Positions 9,401 through 21,400 of a stretch of 64,000 nucleotides of DNA are shown in pieces. Where the stretch lies: positions 37,891,097-37,955,096 of the forward strand of contig NC_077242.1 in the NCBI RefSeq assembly GCF_947179165.1, given 5' to 3'. Made by a program: the position numbers and the translations under genes. The notes below the pieces were generated by a model. The model was given only the letters and a program-made list of their open reading frames with translations. It was not told the origin of the DNA and did no database searches. Source of the DNA: Solanum dulcamara (taxonomy: Eukaryota; Streptophyta; Magnoliopsida; Solanales; Solanaceae). Numbering within the stretch: position 1 is the first letter of the stretch; each line of letters begins with the position of its first letter.

Positions 9401-12400
9401 AATTTCCTTAGCGGTGCTCAGAAACATAACGCTATCCGGATAGATTACGTGGGGTCTTTTTTAACTAAGACATCACCATTGCATCATGTTCATCCCATGC
9501 ATTAAACGTGGGATCTTCTTTAGATGGTCCTGTACCAAGAAGGTGTCGTAATTTCCCTTTACCCTTTAAAAAGGTGCGAACTAGTTGAGCCCATTTTAGG
9601 TAATTCTTTTCATTCAGTCGATAAGAGGCTTGAATGTTTTGCAAATCTCTAGCCGAAACTGTAGAATTATTCTCTACAGTTGCAGTAACAATTCAAGAGG
9701 CTGGAATATTTGTGGCAGTACCATTTTCGGACATGAGTTTAGAATGGTTTCAGTTTCAATACAAGATGAATAAAACTAGTTAGGAATAAGCCTAAAGCTC
9801 TAATACCACGTGGAATAAGGTAGTTGAATAATTACCCTTCGGGGTGGCCAGTGGTTAGGGCATTGGACTTCCATGTTGGAGATCTCAAGTTCGAAACCCT
9901 TGAAAGCAAAAGCAAGGGGTTTACCTTCTGTGTCATGCTTGTTGCACCGGGCTTGCCTAGTGCGGGTTACCTCTCCTGTGTGGTTTGCGAGCTATGCGGG
10001 GTTTTTACCCTGTGCACACCCAAAGGATAGCAGCTGCGAGTTTCCCTTGTCATCAAAAAAAGAAAGTTCAATATTTTCATTCATATATTTCTCTGTCATA
10101 TACATGGCTTTATATACCTAAGAGATTGTGGAATAGAATCACCTAAATTCCATGAAATCTTGGATTATACGAAATCATGTATTTTACATGAGAAGAATCA
10201 TAGGTATGATATTCTAGATTACAACAATAATCCTAAGATCTTAGAGGATCAGATGTTGACATGAAGAATATCTTCTCGAAAATCCTCTATTAGCCAACAG
10301 TGTAACAATTCAAGGTGAGGTGTCATGGTGTATGTTATTTACGGATGACGTAGTTTTGATTGATGAGACTTGCAACAAAGTTAATGCAGTGGTTTGGACG
10401 GCGAAAGGCAACAAGGCCCTGCCTCGCCATCCGGCGAGGCTAGCGGCGAGGCGCTCGCCTTTTTGAATTGAGGCGCCAATTAATACCAAATCCTTAAAAT
10501 ATTTAATTGCATATATAAATATCCAAAATCTCAATAGCAATAACATATATTAGCAAATATTTCAATTCAAAAACTAATAGTAGATACTAAATGTCTAGAA
10601 CTTGAATGATTCAATAATTCATAAGACAATTGACAAACAATACTAGAACTCTAAAAGTCTATTCTTCTTCAAGATTATCAAAATCTTGAAGATCAACATC
10701 CATTTCATTATGACTAAATTGATTATGAGAGAAATAAATATAGAAAAATTATTTTTTAAAAAATATTGGTGGATTGCTGCAGTCACAGTGACTCAAAACT
10801 CAATCCAAAAGAAAAACAGAGGCAGAGGCGCAGAGCACTGTGCCTGAGTCGAGTTCGATTATAAGAGAAGAAGAAGAAAGAAACTGAAGAAGAGAAGAAG
10901 AAAAAAGGAGAAGAAGAAGAAGAAAGAAGAAGAAGAGGAGAAGAAGAAGAAAAAGAAAGAACTGAAGAGAAGAACATACCTGTTGAGAAATCGCTGAAGA
11001 AGAAAGACAACTTGAGCAAGAGCAGTTGACTTGTGCGAAGAAAGAAACTGATGGGCGAGTCGCGATTTGTGCAGCAAAAAAACCTTAAAATTTTCTTTTA
11101 ATTAATAAATTAGATCCTTTTTTTAAAAAATCAAAAGGCGTGCCTTCTCGCCTTCGCCTCGCCATGTCGCCTCTCGCCATTTCGTCGCCTATTGGATCTT
11201 GCCTTGCCCAGAAGAGAAAAGAAGACCAGCCATCGCCTCGCTTCGCCATGTCGCCTTTGGCGAGAGGCGAGCACCTTTCAAAACATTGGTTAACGCTAAG
11301 TTGGAGGTTTGGAGACAGACCCGAGAGTCTAAAGGGTCTTGGTTGAGCAGGACCAAGACTTAATACTTGGAGTGTAATTTCAGTAACATGATGTATGAGG
11401 TTGATGTGGAAGTGAGGCTTGATACACATCATCTAAAAGAGAGGTGTTTTCAAGTATTTTGAGTCGATTATCCAAGGAAATAGAGAGGTTGATGAGGTGT
11501 CACTCACTGTATTGGTACATGGTGGATGAAATTGAGGCTTGCTTTCGAAGTCTTGTGTGATAGGGTGCTTCCAAGACTTTAAGGCAAGTTCTATAGAGTG
11601 GTAGTTAGACTACCTATGTTGTATGGTGTGGAGTGTTGGCCAGTTAAAAATTCTCACAGACAGAAAATGAAAGTGGCGGATGAGGATGTTGCGATGGATG
11701 TGTGGGTATAGTAGGAGAGATAGAATTAAAATGAGGATATCCGAGACAAAATGGGGTTGACTTCGGTGAAAGACAAGATGCGGGAAGCGATGTTGAGATG
11801 GTTTGGACATGTGATGAGGAGATGCACGGATGCCTTAGTGCGGAGGTGTGAGAGGTTGGTTATGGATGAATTCAGGAGGTGTAGAGGTAGACCAAAGAAA
11901 TATTGGGGAGAGGTGATTAGGCACAACATGCTGCAATTGCAGCTTAAACATGACCTTAAATAGGAAGTGTGGAAGACACAAATTAGGGTTGAAAGTTAGT
12001 ATGTAGGAGTGCGTCCATACTAGTAGCTAAAAGTGCTTTGTCTTGTTGCCTTTACTAGTAGTTGTAGGACTACTCTTGTAGTTTCTTGTTCTTCGATCTC
12101 TATGACTACCTATTATTCCATGTAGTTTATTTGTAATATTATTTAGTTATAGTACTATTATGTTACTATCTGTTATTTTTGTTAATATCTATTATCTTTT
12201 GTTCTTTCATAAAGTCTTTTCTTAGACTGTCTTTGTCTTGAGCCGGGGGTCTATTGGAAACCTCTCTACATCACCTCTGAGGTAGAGTAAGGTCTAAGTA
12301 CACACTACCCTCCCCAGATCCCATTGTATAGGATTACGCTGGGTATGTTTTTGTATGTACAGTGTATTATGACTAACAGCTACACATGTAATCAAACATG

Positions 12401-15400
12401 CACATAGTTCATAATGTTAATTTAGCATGAAAATACGATGCTTATTATATTATTCTAGCATGGTGTATTGCTCAAAAAGTCACGATATAAAAAAGAACAT
12501 ATAAAGCATGTATGACAACAATACCCTATACCCCGCATTACAATCATAATTCAAGTAGTCACATATATGCATGTCACCCCACATATATGATACTCCCATA
12601 TACATAGTATATGTAAAACAATACTCCCCTTTAGTTCATATTAAGTCAATTGTTGGGGTATGACACATCCCTTAAGAATAATATTTAATGACATGAATCA
12701 AATGCTACTTTTCACTATTCTCCTAGAAATGTAACGGGTCGTTTGGTTTGAATACAAGTTATGATGGGATAAGTTGTGTTGGGATTAGTTATGATGTCAT
12801 AAGTTATGTTGAGATTATTTCTTATTGCTTGTTTGGTTTGTTGTATTCAAAATAATATGCATTGCATAAATTTTAAGAACAAGTGGTTTGTTTACAAAAA
12901 TATTCTTCACTTTTATTTAGTTTTTTATATTTTCTTACAAGCTTTAGTTATTCATTCTTAAAAATAAAAGTTTTAAAAATAAAACCTTCATCTTATTTAT
13001 TTTAAAAATAGAACTTTCATCTTAAATTTGTTAAAATAAAAGAGGATTTATTATTTATATCACTTCGTTTAAGCACATATCACTCTTAAATTGTAAAATA
13101 CTATAGTTTTCATTTTAATCGATATATAAAATACAAGCTTGCAAGTGACTAAAAAAATATAATTAAAAATATATAATTTAGTAGTATAGAAATCAAAACA
13201 TAAATAAACATAAGAATTAGTCAAATAAATTAATAAATAAAAATTATATTTGTATAGTTTAACTTTTAATTAAAAAATATAAAGAATTATCATAAAAATA
13301 AGAAGTAGTGACGATTATAAATGTTACTATTATACATGGTATTAAAAATAATGTGAATATACATTAATGTGAAAAATGATGTATAAAAAAGGTTTAAAAG
13401 GATATTTTGTCATTTTCTCTATTTTATGTCGGGATAAGTTATTTCGGGATTACTATACCACCCAAGAGGAGGGATAACTTATCCCGGTACTAATTATTAA
13501 TCCCGGGATAAGTTATCCCAGATTTGCCAACCAAACAACAAATTAAGTGGTACTATAATTTAATCCCGAGACTATTTGATGTTATCCTTCACACCAAACG
13601 ACCCCTAAAGTAGTTAAGAACCTCATTAAATGGAGGGTAAATATGGAAAAAAGTTCCAATAATTTTTCTGAACTTTGAATAATTCACTTATTTGAACTAT
13701 GAAGAAAGTTCCAACAATTCACTTAATATGGACTAGAAGGGAATATCAATTTGGGAAAATTCCCTCACTGAGGTCAAAGCCTTAACTTACCTCAGTCTGA
13801 AGTAACTCTAGCCTTCTTGAATTGTCAGACGAATCCATTGATGTCAATTAAATATTTTTTTGTCTCGGTCAAATTCAAAATAAGCCCAAAAGGTCTACCC
13901 GAAACCTCGTTGTCAAATATCGAAATAAATTACATTCTCAGTTTAACCATAATTTTTTTTCTTTTTTTGTTTAACATAATCTCATAAGTCCGAACCTTCA
14001 ATTAGATTTTCAATCTGACATCAACTCCATGTTCTAATCTCCAAATTACATACTCTTAAACTTAGGTCAGAATTTCGGAAATCCCCAAATTCACCATTTC
14101 AAATCCGTCTTTTAGGTGTTAGATTCTATGTGTAATCATGAAATATAATCAAATCCGCATTTAGCTTGCTTACCCAACATTATAGATGAATTCCCCTTTG
14201 AAAATTGCCTTGATTTGAGCTCCCAAGATCCATAAATGGACAAATAAGCAAAAAGTCCTGATTCTGAAATTTATATGCATGTACAACCTTTAGAATGGTC
14301 GGTCTATGCTGAAAAGTTATCCTAACGCTATAGTGCCCAAGCAGCTGTGTTCATGGTGGTTGTGAGAAATATAGGAGAAAAATATTATTGAATTGCGTAA
14401 GAACAATATTACACAAAGACTCTATTTAATCCTTTTTCAAGTAGGATACTATAAACTATTCCTATTTCTATTCCTATTCTAAGTAGGGTTGTGTACACCT
14501 ATTCCTATTTTAACACTCCCCTCAAGCTTGTGCATACAAATCATATGTATCTAGCTTGTTACAAATATAATTAATACGAGGACTTGTGAGGGACTTGGTA
14601 AAGATATCTGCAAGTTGATTACTTGACTTCACAAACTTTGTAACAATATCTCCTGAGAGTATCTTTTCTCTGACAAAGTGACAATCAATCTCAATGTGCT
14701 TAGTCCTCTCATGAACACTGGATTTGATGCAATATGAAGGGCCGCTTGATTATCACACACAAGTTCCATATGACCTGTTTCTCCAAATTTTAGTTCTGTC
14801 AGCAACTGTTTGATCCAAACTAGCTCACAAGTTGCCACAACCATTGCTCGATATTTTGCTTCTACACTAGATCGAGCAACCACACTTTGTTTCTTACTCT
14901 TCCACGACACCAAATTACCTCCTACTAAAACACAATATCCAGATGTAGAACGTCTATCAGAGGGTGATCCTGCCCAATCAGCATCTGTATATCCGGTGAT
15001 ATGCTCATGGCCGTGGTCCTCAAAGAGTAGTCCTTTACAAACAACTGACTTTATATATCGCAGAATAGAATAACTACATCCCAATGACTATCACAAGGAG
15101 AAGTCATAAATTGACTTACAACATTCACAGGAAAAGAGATGTCAGGTCTAGTCACTGTGAGATAATTTAACTTTCCAACCAGCCGTCTATACCTTTCAGG
15201 ATTACGGAGTGACTCCCCCTGTCCTGGAAAGAGTTTAACATTCTACATCCCGTCATTCCTGTCTCAAGAATGTCTAAGGCATACTTGTGTTGAGAAATAA
15301 CAATACCTGATCTAGACTGAGCAACCTCAATACCTAGAAAATATTTCAGTCTGTCGAGGTCTTTAGTTTGGAAATGCTAAAAGAGATGTTGCTTCAAATT

Positions 15401-18400
15401 AGTGATACCATCTTGATCATTGCCGGTGATAACGATATCATCAACGTAAACAACTAAATAAATACACAAATTTGGTGCAGAATGCCGATAAAAGACTGAG
15501 TGATCAGCTCCACTATGAGTCATGCCAAACTGCTGAATTACTGTGCTGAACTTCCCAAACCAGGCTTGAGGAGACTGTTTCAGACCATAGAGTGACCTAC
15601 GCAATCGACATACAAGGGTACTAAACTTTCCTTGAGCAACAAAACCAGGTGGTTGCTCCATATAGATTTCTTCCTCAAGATCACCATGCGAAAAAACATT
15701 CTTAATGTCCAACTGATGAAGAGGCCAATAACGAACGACAGCCATAGATAGAAAAAGACGGACATATGCTATTTTAGCCACGGGAACAAAGTGTCACTAT
15801 AATCTAGCCCAAATATCTGAGTATACCCTTTGGCAACAAGCGAGCCTTCAGTCGATCTACCTGACCGTCTGGGCCAATGTTGACTGCTTAAATCCAACGA
15901 CAACCAACAATTGATTTACCTGCCGGAAGGGAAACAAGCTCCTAAGTACCACTCGTATATAAAGTAGACATCTCATCAATCATAGCCTCCCTCCATCTAG
16001 AATGAGAAAGTGCTTCACTTGTAGTTTTAGGAATGGAAATAGAAGACAAAGATGATACAAAGGCATAGTGTGGTGAGGATAGACGATGATAACTCAAGAA
16101 AGTATAATGTGGGTTAGCATTTCAAGTGGATCGTATATCTTTTTGAAGTACAATCGGTTGGATAGGAGAAGGCAAGTTTGCAGTAGGAGCAGGGTCCGAC
16201 ACATGACATGAATCATCTGGGACTACAACTGGACGTGGATGACGATGATAAGTCAGGAGTGGTGGCACTACAACTGGAGATGTATGAGAGACCGTAGATT
16301 CCTCAAAAGTTGGTACAGGTAAGACCTGAGGTATGGGTAAGACCTCAGATACATCAGGATGATTAGAAGATGTATAGTAAGGTTGAGACTTAAAGAATGT
16401 GACATCGGCGGACATAAGGTATTGATGAAGTTTGGGTGAATAACAATGATACCTTTTTTGAACTCGGGAGTAACCAAGGAAGACACATTTGAGGGCACAA
16501 GGTGCTAATTTATCTTTTCCTGGGGTTAAGTTATGAACAAAGTATGTGCTTCCAAAAACACGAGGGGGGATAAAGTAAAGATGTGACTGAGGAAATAGTA
16601 TGGACTGTGGAACCTGATTCTGAATAGAGGATGAGGGCATTCTATTAATTAAATAACAAGACGCAAGGACTGCATCTCCCCAAAAGCGCAACGGAACATG
16701 AGATTAAATGAGAAGAGTGCAAGCGGTCTCAATGAGATGCCTATTCTTCCTTTCTGCTACGCCATTTTGTTGAGGGGTGTACGGACAAGATGTTTGGTGA
16801 ATAATTCCATGGTGAGTCATAAACTCCTGAAATTGGGAGGATAAGTATTCTAAGGCATTATCACTACGAAAAGTACGAATAGAAACACCAAATTGATTTT
16901 GTATTTCAGCACAGAAACTTTTGAATATAGAAAGTAACTTAGAATGATCTTTCATTAAGAAAACCCAAGTGCATCTTGAATAATCATCAATGAAACTAAC
17001 AAAATAACGAAATCCTAAGGGTGAACTAACTCTACTAGGACCCCAAATATCAGAATGAACTAATGAAAAAATAGACCTGAATAGACCCTCAGTACTATGT
17101 GAAAATGTAGCACGAGTGTATTTCCCAAGTTAACATGACTCACAGTCTAAGCTAGACAAACTAGGCACCATTTTTTGCAGCTTGGATAGACTCAGATGTC
17201 CCAAACGTTTGTGAATTAGGTCTGGAGGATCTGTAACAGAGCATGCTGTGAAGGAATTTGAAGAGGTAAGATGGTAAATGTCTTGTGATTCATGCCCTGT
17301 GCCAATCGTCTGTCCTGTACTGCGGTCCTGCATGAGAAAAAAATCATCAAAAAAGAATATGTCATAATGTAAGACACGCGACAAACGACTAAGGAATGCT
17401 AGATTAAAAGGAGAGTCAGGGACTTAAAGAACAGAGTCTAGAGTGACAGAAGATAAGGGTTTGGCTTTGCCAACCCTTTTTGGTTTTGTTTGGATCCCAT
17501 TAGCTAAAGTAATAGCAGGAAGAGATTGTGAATAAACAATATCAGACAAAAGTGATTTATTACCAGGGATATGATCAGAAGCGCCTGAGTCCATGACCTA
17601 TGAACCAAGAGAACTAGATTGTTAAACACAAGCGAAAGAAATGCTTAGCTTACTAAACCAGCAACAACAGAGTAAACTCCCATATCCGTGAAGGACTGCT
17701 TTCCAGTAAAGAAAAACTTACCCGCAACAGAAACATCAGGTTTTGCAACCGAAGCTACTTGTGGTAACGTTTTCTTACTTGTCGATACTGGAGGAACTCA
17801 TCATATTCTGTATGAGCAATATGAGCATTATTGGATGATTGATTAGGCTGAGCCACAGATGCTACTTGTGGAGATATCTGCTTACTTGTATGATTTCGAA
17901 GGAACTTATTATATTCCTTTAGAGCAATAGGATAATAACTGGGTGGTGGACCATGCAAAATATAACATATGTCACGAGTGTGCCCAAGTTTATGACAATG
18001 ACTACACTTGGATCGTGGTTTTCCAAAACGCCCTCCTCCTCGCCGATTCTCCATAGATTGATATAATTCATTTTTCTATGATTTGAGATGCAAGAACAGA
18101 GGAGTCAATGGTGGGTGATGAGGCTACTTTGTGATTGGGAGGCCCGGCAAGACGTAGTAGATGAGAGAATAATTCATCAATTGTAGGAACTACAGGACTA
18201 GCTAAAATCTGATCACGCATTGAATCATGGTCAGTAGGAAGTCCAGCAAGTGTAAGAACTAGAAACAACGTCTGTCTGTGCTTTTGTTGTTTTTCCACAT
18301 TCGTTGTAACTGGCATCAACATTTCAAATTCCTCCATGACTGATTGTACTTGTCCCAAGTAAGTAGACATATAGGAATCTTGTTTCTTTAAGTTGGTCAT

Positions 18401-21400
18401 TCGAGCTATCATATCATAGAATCGAGATATTTCATTAGTGTATAAAGCACAAGCGTTTTCCCAAACTGAATAACATGTCTAGGATGGACGAAACAAGGGC
18501 ATCAACTTAGAATCGATAGATCGCCATAGGAAGCTACATAATTGAGCATCAACCTTCACCCATTGTGCTTTGACTTTTGCATCTTCCTCACTAGCCTTGG
18601 CCTTTTTATCTACCACACAAACATTATTGGTTAAGTGATCTTGGACGCCTTGACCCTTATACCGCAGCTCAACCGAGGAAGTCCAAGCTAAATAGTTTGA
18701 GCTTCCCATTAATGGTTCCGAAGTAATCATAGAGCTTGAACATCCTATATTTTTGGAGCCAAAAATATCAATCCCGAAAGACATTATGAAATATATATAT
18801 AGGAATCTGGAAAAGACAAGAATCTGAATTCGGGAAAAATTGTATATATGAAATATATAAAATTTGGAGAAAGTTCAGTCGCTGAAAATTGAAAAGACAG
18901 ATCTGACTGCCGAAATCTGTCGCAATCAAAATATAAATATATGGTCAACCTTGCGATGCAGAGGCGACCATACTGGAAAAAACAAAAAGTAGAAAAACTG
19001 GTCGGAAACTGCTACACACGCCGACGCGTGAAGCGCGTGGCAACGCAGATCTGCGGCTTTTGGTGGTGCGTGAGGGCGTGTGACTTAGCAGATCTTAGAG
19101 GAGCTCACTAGGGTTTGCTCGCTTGAGTGTTACACACCTCGTGGTGTTGTTGGTTTTCACACAACACTTACAGAACAAAAAACTACGCAAACCAGCCTCT
19201 AAGGGTCACCAGAAACTGACTGGGTTTCTTTCTTGTAAGTTTCTCACCAATGCTTTGATACCATGTGAGAAATATAGGAGAAAAATATTATTGAATTGCG
19301 TAAGAACAATATTACACAAAGACCCTATTTATAGACACTATAAAACAATCCTTTTCCAAGTAGGATGCTATAAACTATTCCTATTTCTATTCCTATTCTA
19401 AGTAGGATTGTGTACACCTATTCCTATTCTAACAATGGTCAACTGAGACCAACAGTGCGATGGCGCCGTGGCCCTTAAACTAGAAATCCTTTAGCATGAT
19501 CGTGTTCCATGCGTGATCGCATTGGCACCAGGAAAAAAAATAAAACTACACCGTTTAAATCTGGGTTTTCTTGCCCAAAACTCACCCAGACCTCTCAGGT
19601 CCCAACCCAAACCATCCCAACAAGTCCCAAATAGCAATGTTGACTTGTACAAAGTCTGAAACCGTAAAATGGGGCATTCAAATAAAGGGCTTGGGTTGTT
19701 ATAAGTTAATAGCTTTCTTCTCTTTTTAATTAAAAATTGAAAAAATTCATATGTTCATTGAATTAAATAATGAATATTCGTATGACGTTCTATGTGCTTT
19801 TGCATGACTCATTCCATGGTATTTTTCTCCTCAAGGAAGATTTTTTCTCTATCACCTAAAAATGACCTTGTCGTATCTGTTGATGTTGTCAATATAACCT
19901 CTGTTTCAGCTAAGGTTGTTTTCTTGTTATACAGGTGAAAGTGTTTGGGTTGCTCGTTAAAGGGCTACGGATTGGGCTGGACTTGTTAAGATTGTTGCAG
20001 AAGGAATATCTGACCTCTTCCCTAGCTAAAGTTGTATCCTTGCCTGTTCTAGATGGTGACAATGGGCTTGATAAGTTCCTCACCCAATTTGAAGCAGCAA
20101 TTGATAGTGACTTCCCCAATTTTCAGGTTGGTGATACAAGATACTTTTGGCTCTTTCCATGTCAAGAATGTTTTGGACCATTATATTTAAATCGCTTTTA
20201 ATCTTCAACAGATGAGAATGTGCTCACTTCTCTTTTCTTCTGTTTTTCTCTATTTTTTGGTAATTATCTGAGAAATCCTCTGTGGGCTTCTAGTCAGACT
20301 CTAGTCGGCATACAAATTCCAGAGAATGTAGGCCTGGCCTCTACCCTCTACCCTCTAAAGAAAAAGAAAGTGCTTGCTTGTTGATTGTCTAATTATGTGT
20401 GTTAGAGTCTGGCCATTAATCTAGTCACAGTTTTCTAAAATCTGCATTTTCAAGTTTTGTGATTGGTAAGGAACTGTTACAGTCCTTTATTGTTTGGAAG
20501 AAGCAGGTGTTTGAAGGCTTTGGGAAACATAGTGTAAGATTGACCTATATATCTTCTGTTATACTCGACAGTTCATAACTTTATTTCTTGTTTTCTATAA
20601 TCAAAATTCTTGCTTATGCTTATTTTTTGAAACTTTTCTGGATTAGCTAGCATAATAGTAAATTGGAGACAAATACTATGGACAGGTTAGGTTCTAGTTA
20701 AGTTTTATGTATAATATGGCACATTGTTTGGTGGTCATGTTTGTCTTTGAACCCCAGTGTGAATAACAGTCTGCTGCTTCCACATAAAAGCATCATTTTG
20801 GTACTGGAATTGCTTCCTTTCCCCACAGCTGTCAAAAACCATTATATCCCCCCCCCTCTCCCCCTCCAAAAGAGGAAAAAGTGAACAGTTTACCAGTTCA
20901 TGAATTTAGCTCCATCACTGATCCCTACGTAGTGATCTGGTACTTTAGTTTGATGCTTAACCGTAGTTATATGGATTATAAACCTAATCATACAATGCTT
21001 AGGGTGTGTCCTTTTGACGAACCTTTTGTTTAAGTAACCTCATGCTGCAGAGGGCTGCGTCAGTAATTCATTTTTCTTGTGCTGTGTCAGGACCATAATG
21101 CTACTGATTTTGATGCTGAAACGCTATCCATTTTGATGGAGTTATTTATTGAGAAGGCTACTGAGTGGTCTCAATTCATTTATGCCATAAGTTGTGTTGA
21201 TGTATTAAGATCATTTTCCATTACTGCAAAATTTTCTTCTGGAGTTATGTGTAGACCAGTGATCTTGCCTCTTTCAAAGCCGTCAAATTTCTGCAAAGAG
21301 GCTGGTGGACCAACACTAAACATCAAAGGATTGTGGCATCCATATGCTCTTGGCGAAAGTGGAGGACTTCATGTTCCTAACAATCTCCATCTTGGAGGGA

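Larger units (their letters stand above)
10262..12352 (+). pseudogene. RTE-type LINE, 3' part of RT and tail, split
   Basis: At 10310-10386 it encodes the RT active-site block [15 protein letters not shown], then NKVNA. This is interrupted by a hAT-like insertion (10387-11288) and resumes at 11297 with [13 protein letters not shown]. The C-terminal region at 11751-11960 reads [32 protein letters not shown]. The noncoding end at 12290-12352 (CTACCCTCCCCAGATCCCAT, then GGATTACGCTGGGTATG) is typical of this family. Multiple stops; the 5' part was removed or displaced by copia I. Confidence 0.85.
14361..19434 (-). mobile_element. Copia retrotransposon A, 5.07 kb, nearly full length
   Basis: Both LTRs are present (14361-14515 and 19264-19434, TG...CA when read on the minus strand), with a primer site, a polypurine tract, and gag, protease, integrase, RT and RNase H in copia order. 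Flanks are GTGGT (14356-14360) and ATGGT (19435-19439), a 5-bp target duplication with one change. Stops between the blocks make it non-autonomous now. It lies antisense in MSH7 intron 3, within repeat R. Confidence 0.92.
12353..19703 (-). repeat. Noncoding LTR-like repeat R, copy 2, split by insertions
   Basis: Segments 12353-12734, 13606-14360 and 19435-19703 appear to belong to one noncoding repeat. They are separated by a MITE (12735-13605) and copia A (14361-19434). The 14041-14250 and 19590-19703 parts resemble repeat R at 4336-5044. Its minus-strand start would be at 19703. The assignment of 12353-12734 is only by position. Confidence 0.5.

Noticed and set aside
9824..10121. Two overlapping small open frames
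   Set aside because: They fall in the tRNA-derived SINE and its flanks.
10783..11077. Ser/Phe-rich open frames resembling membrane proteins
   Set aside because: Products of the GAA/GAAA purine tract inside the hAT-like element.
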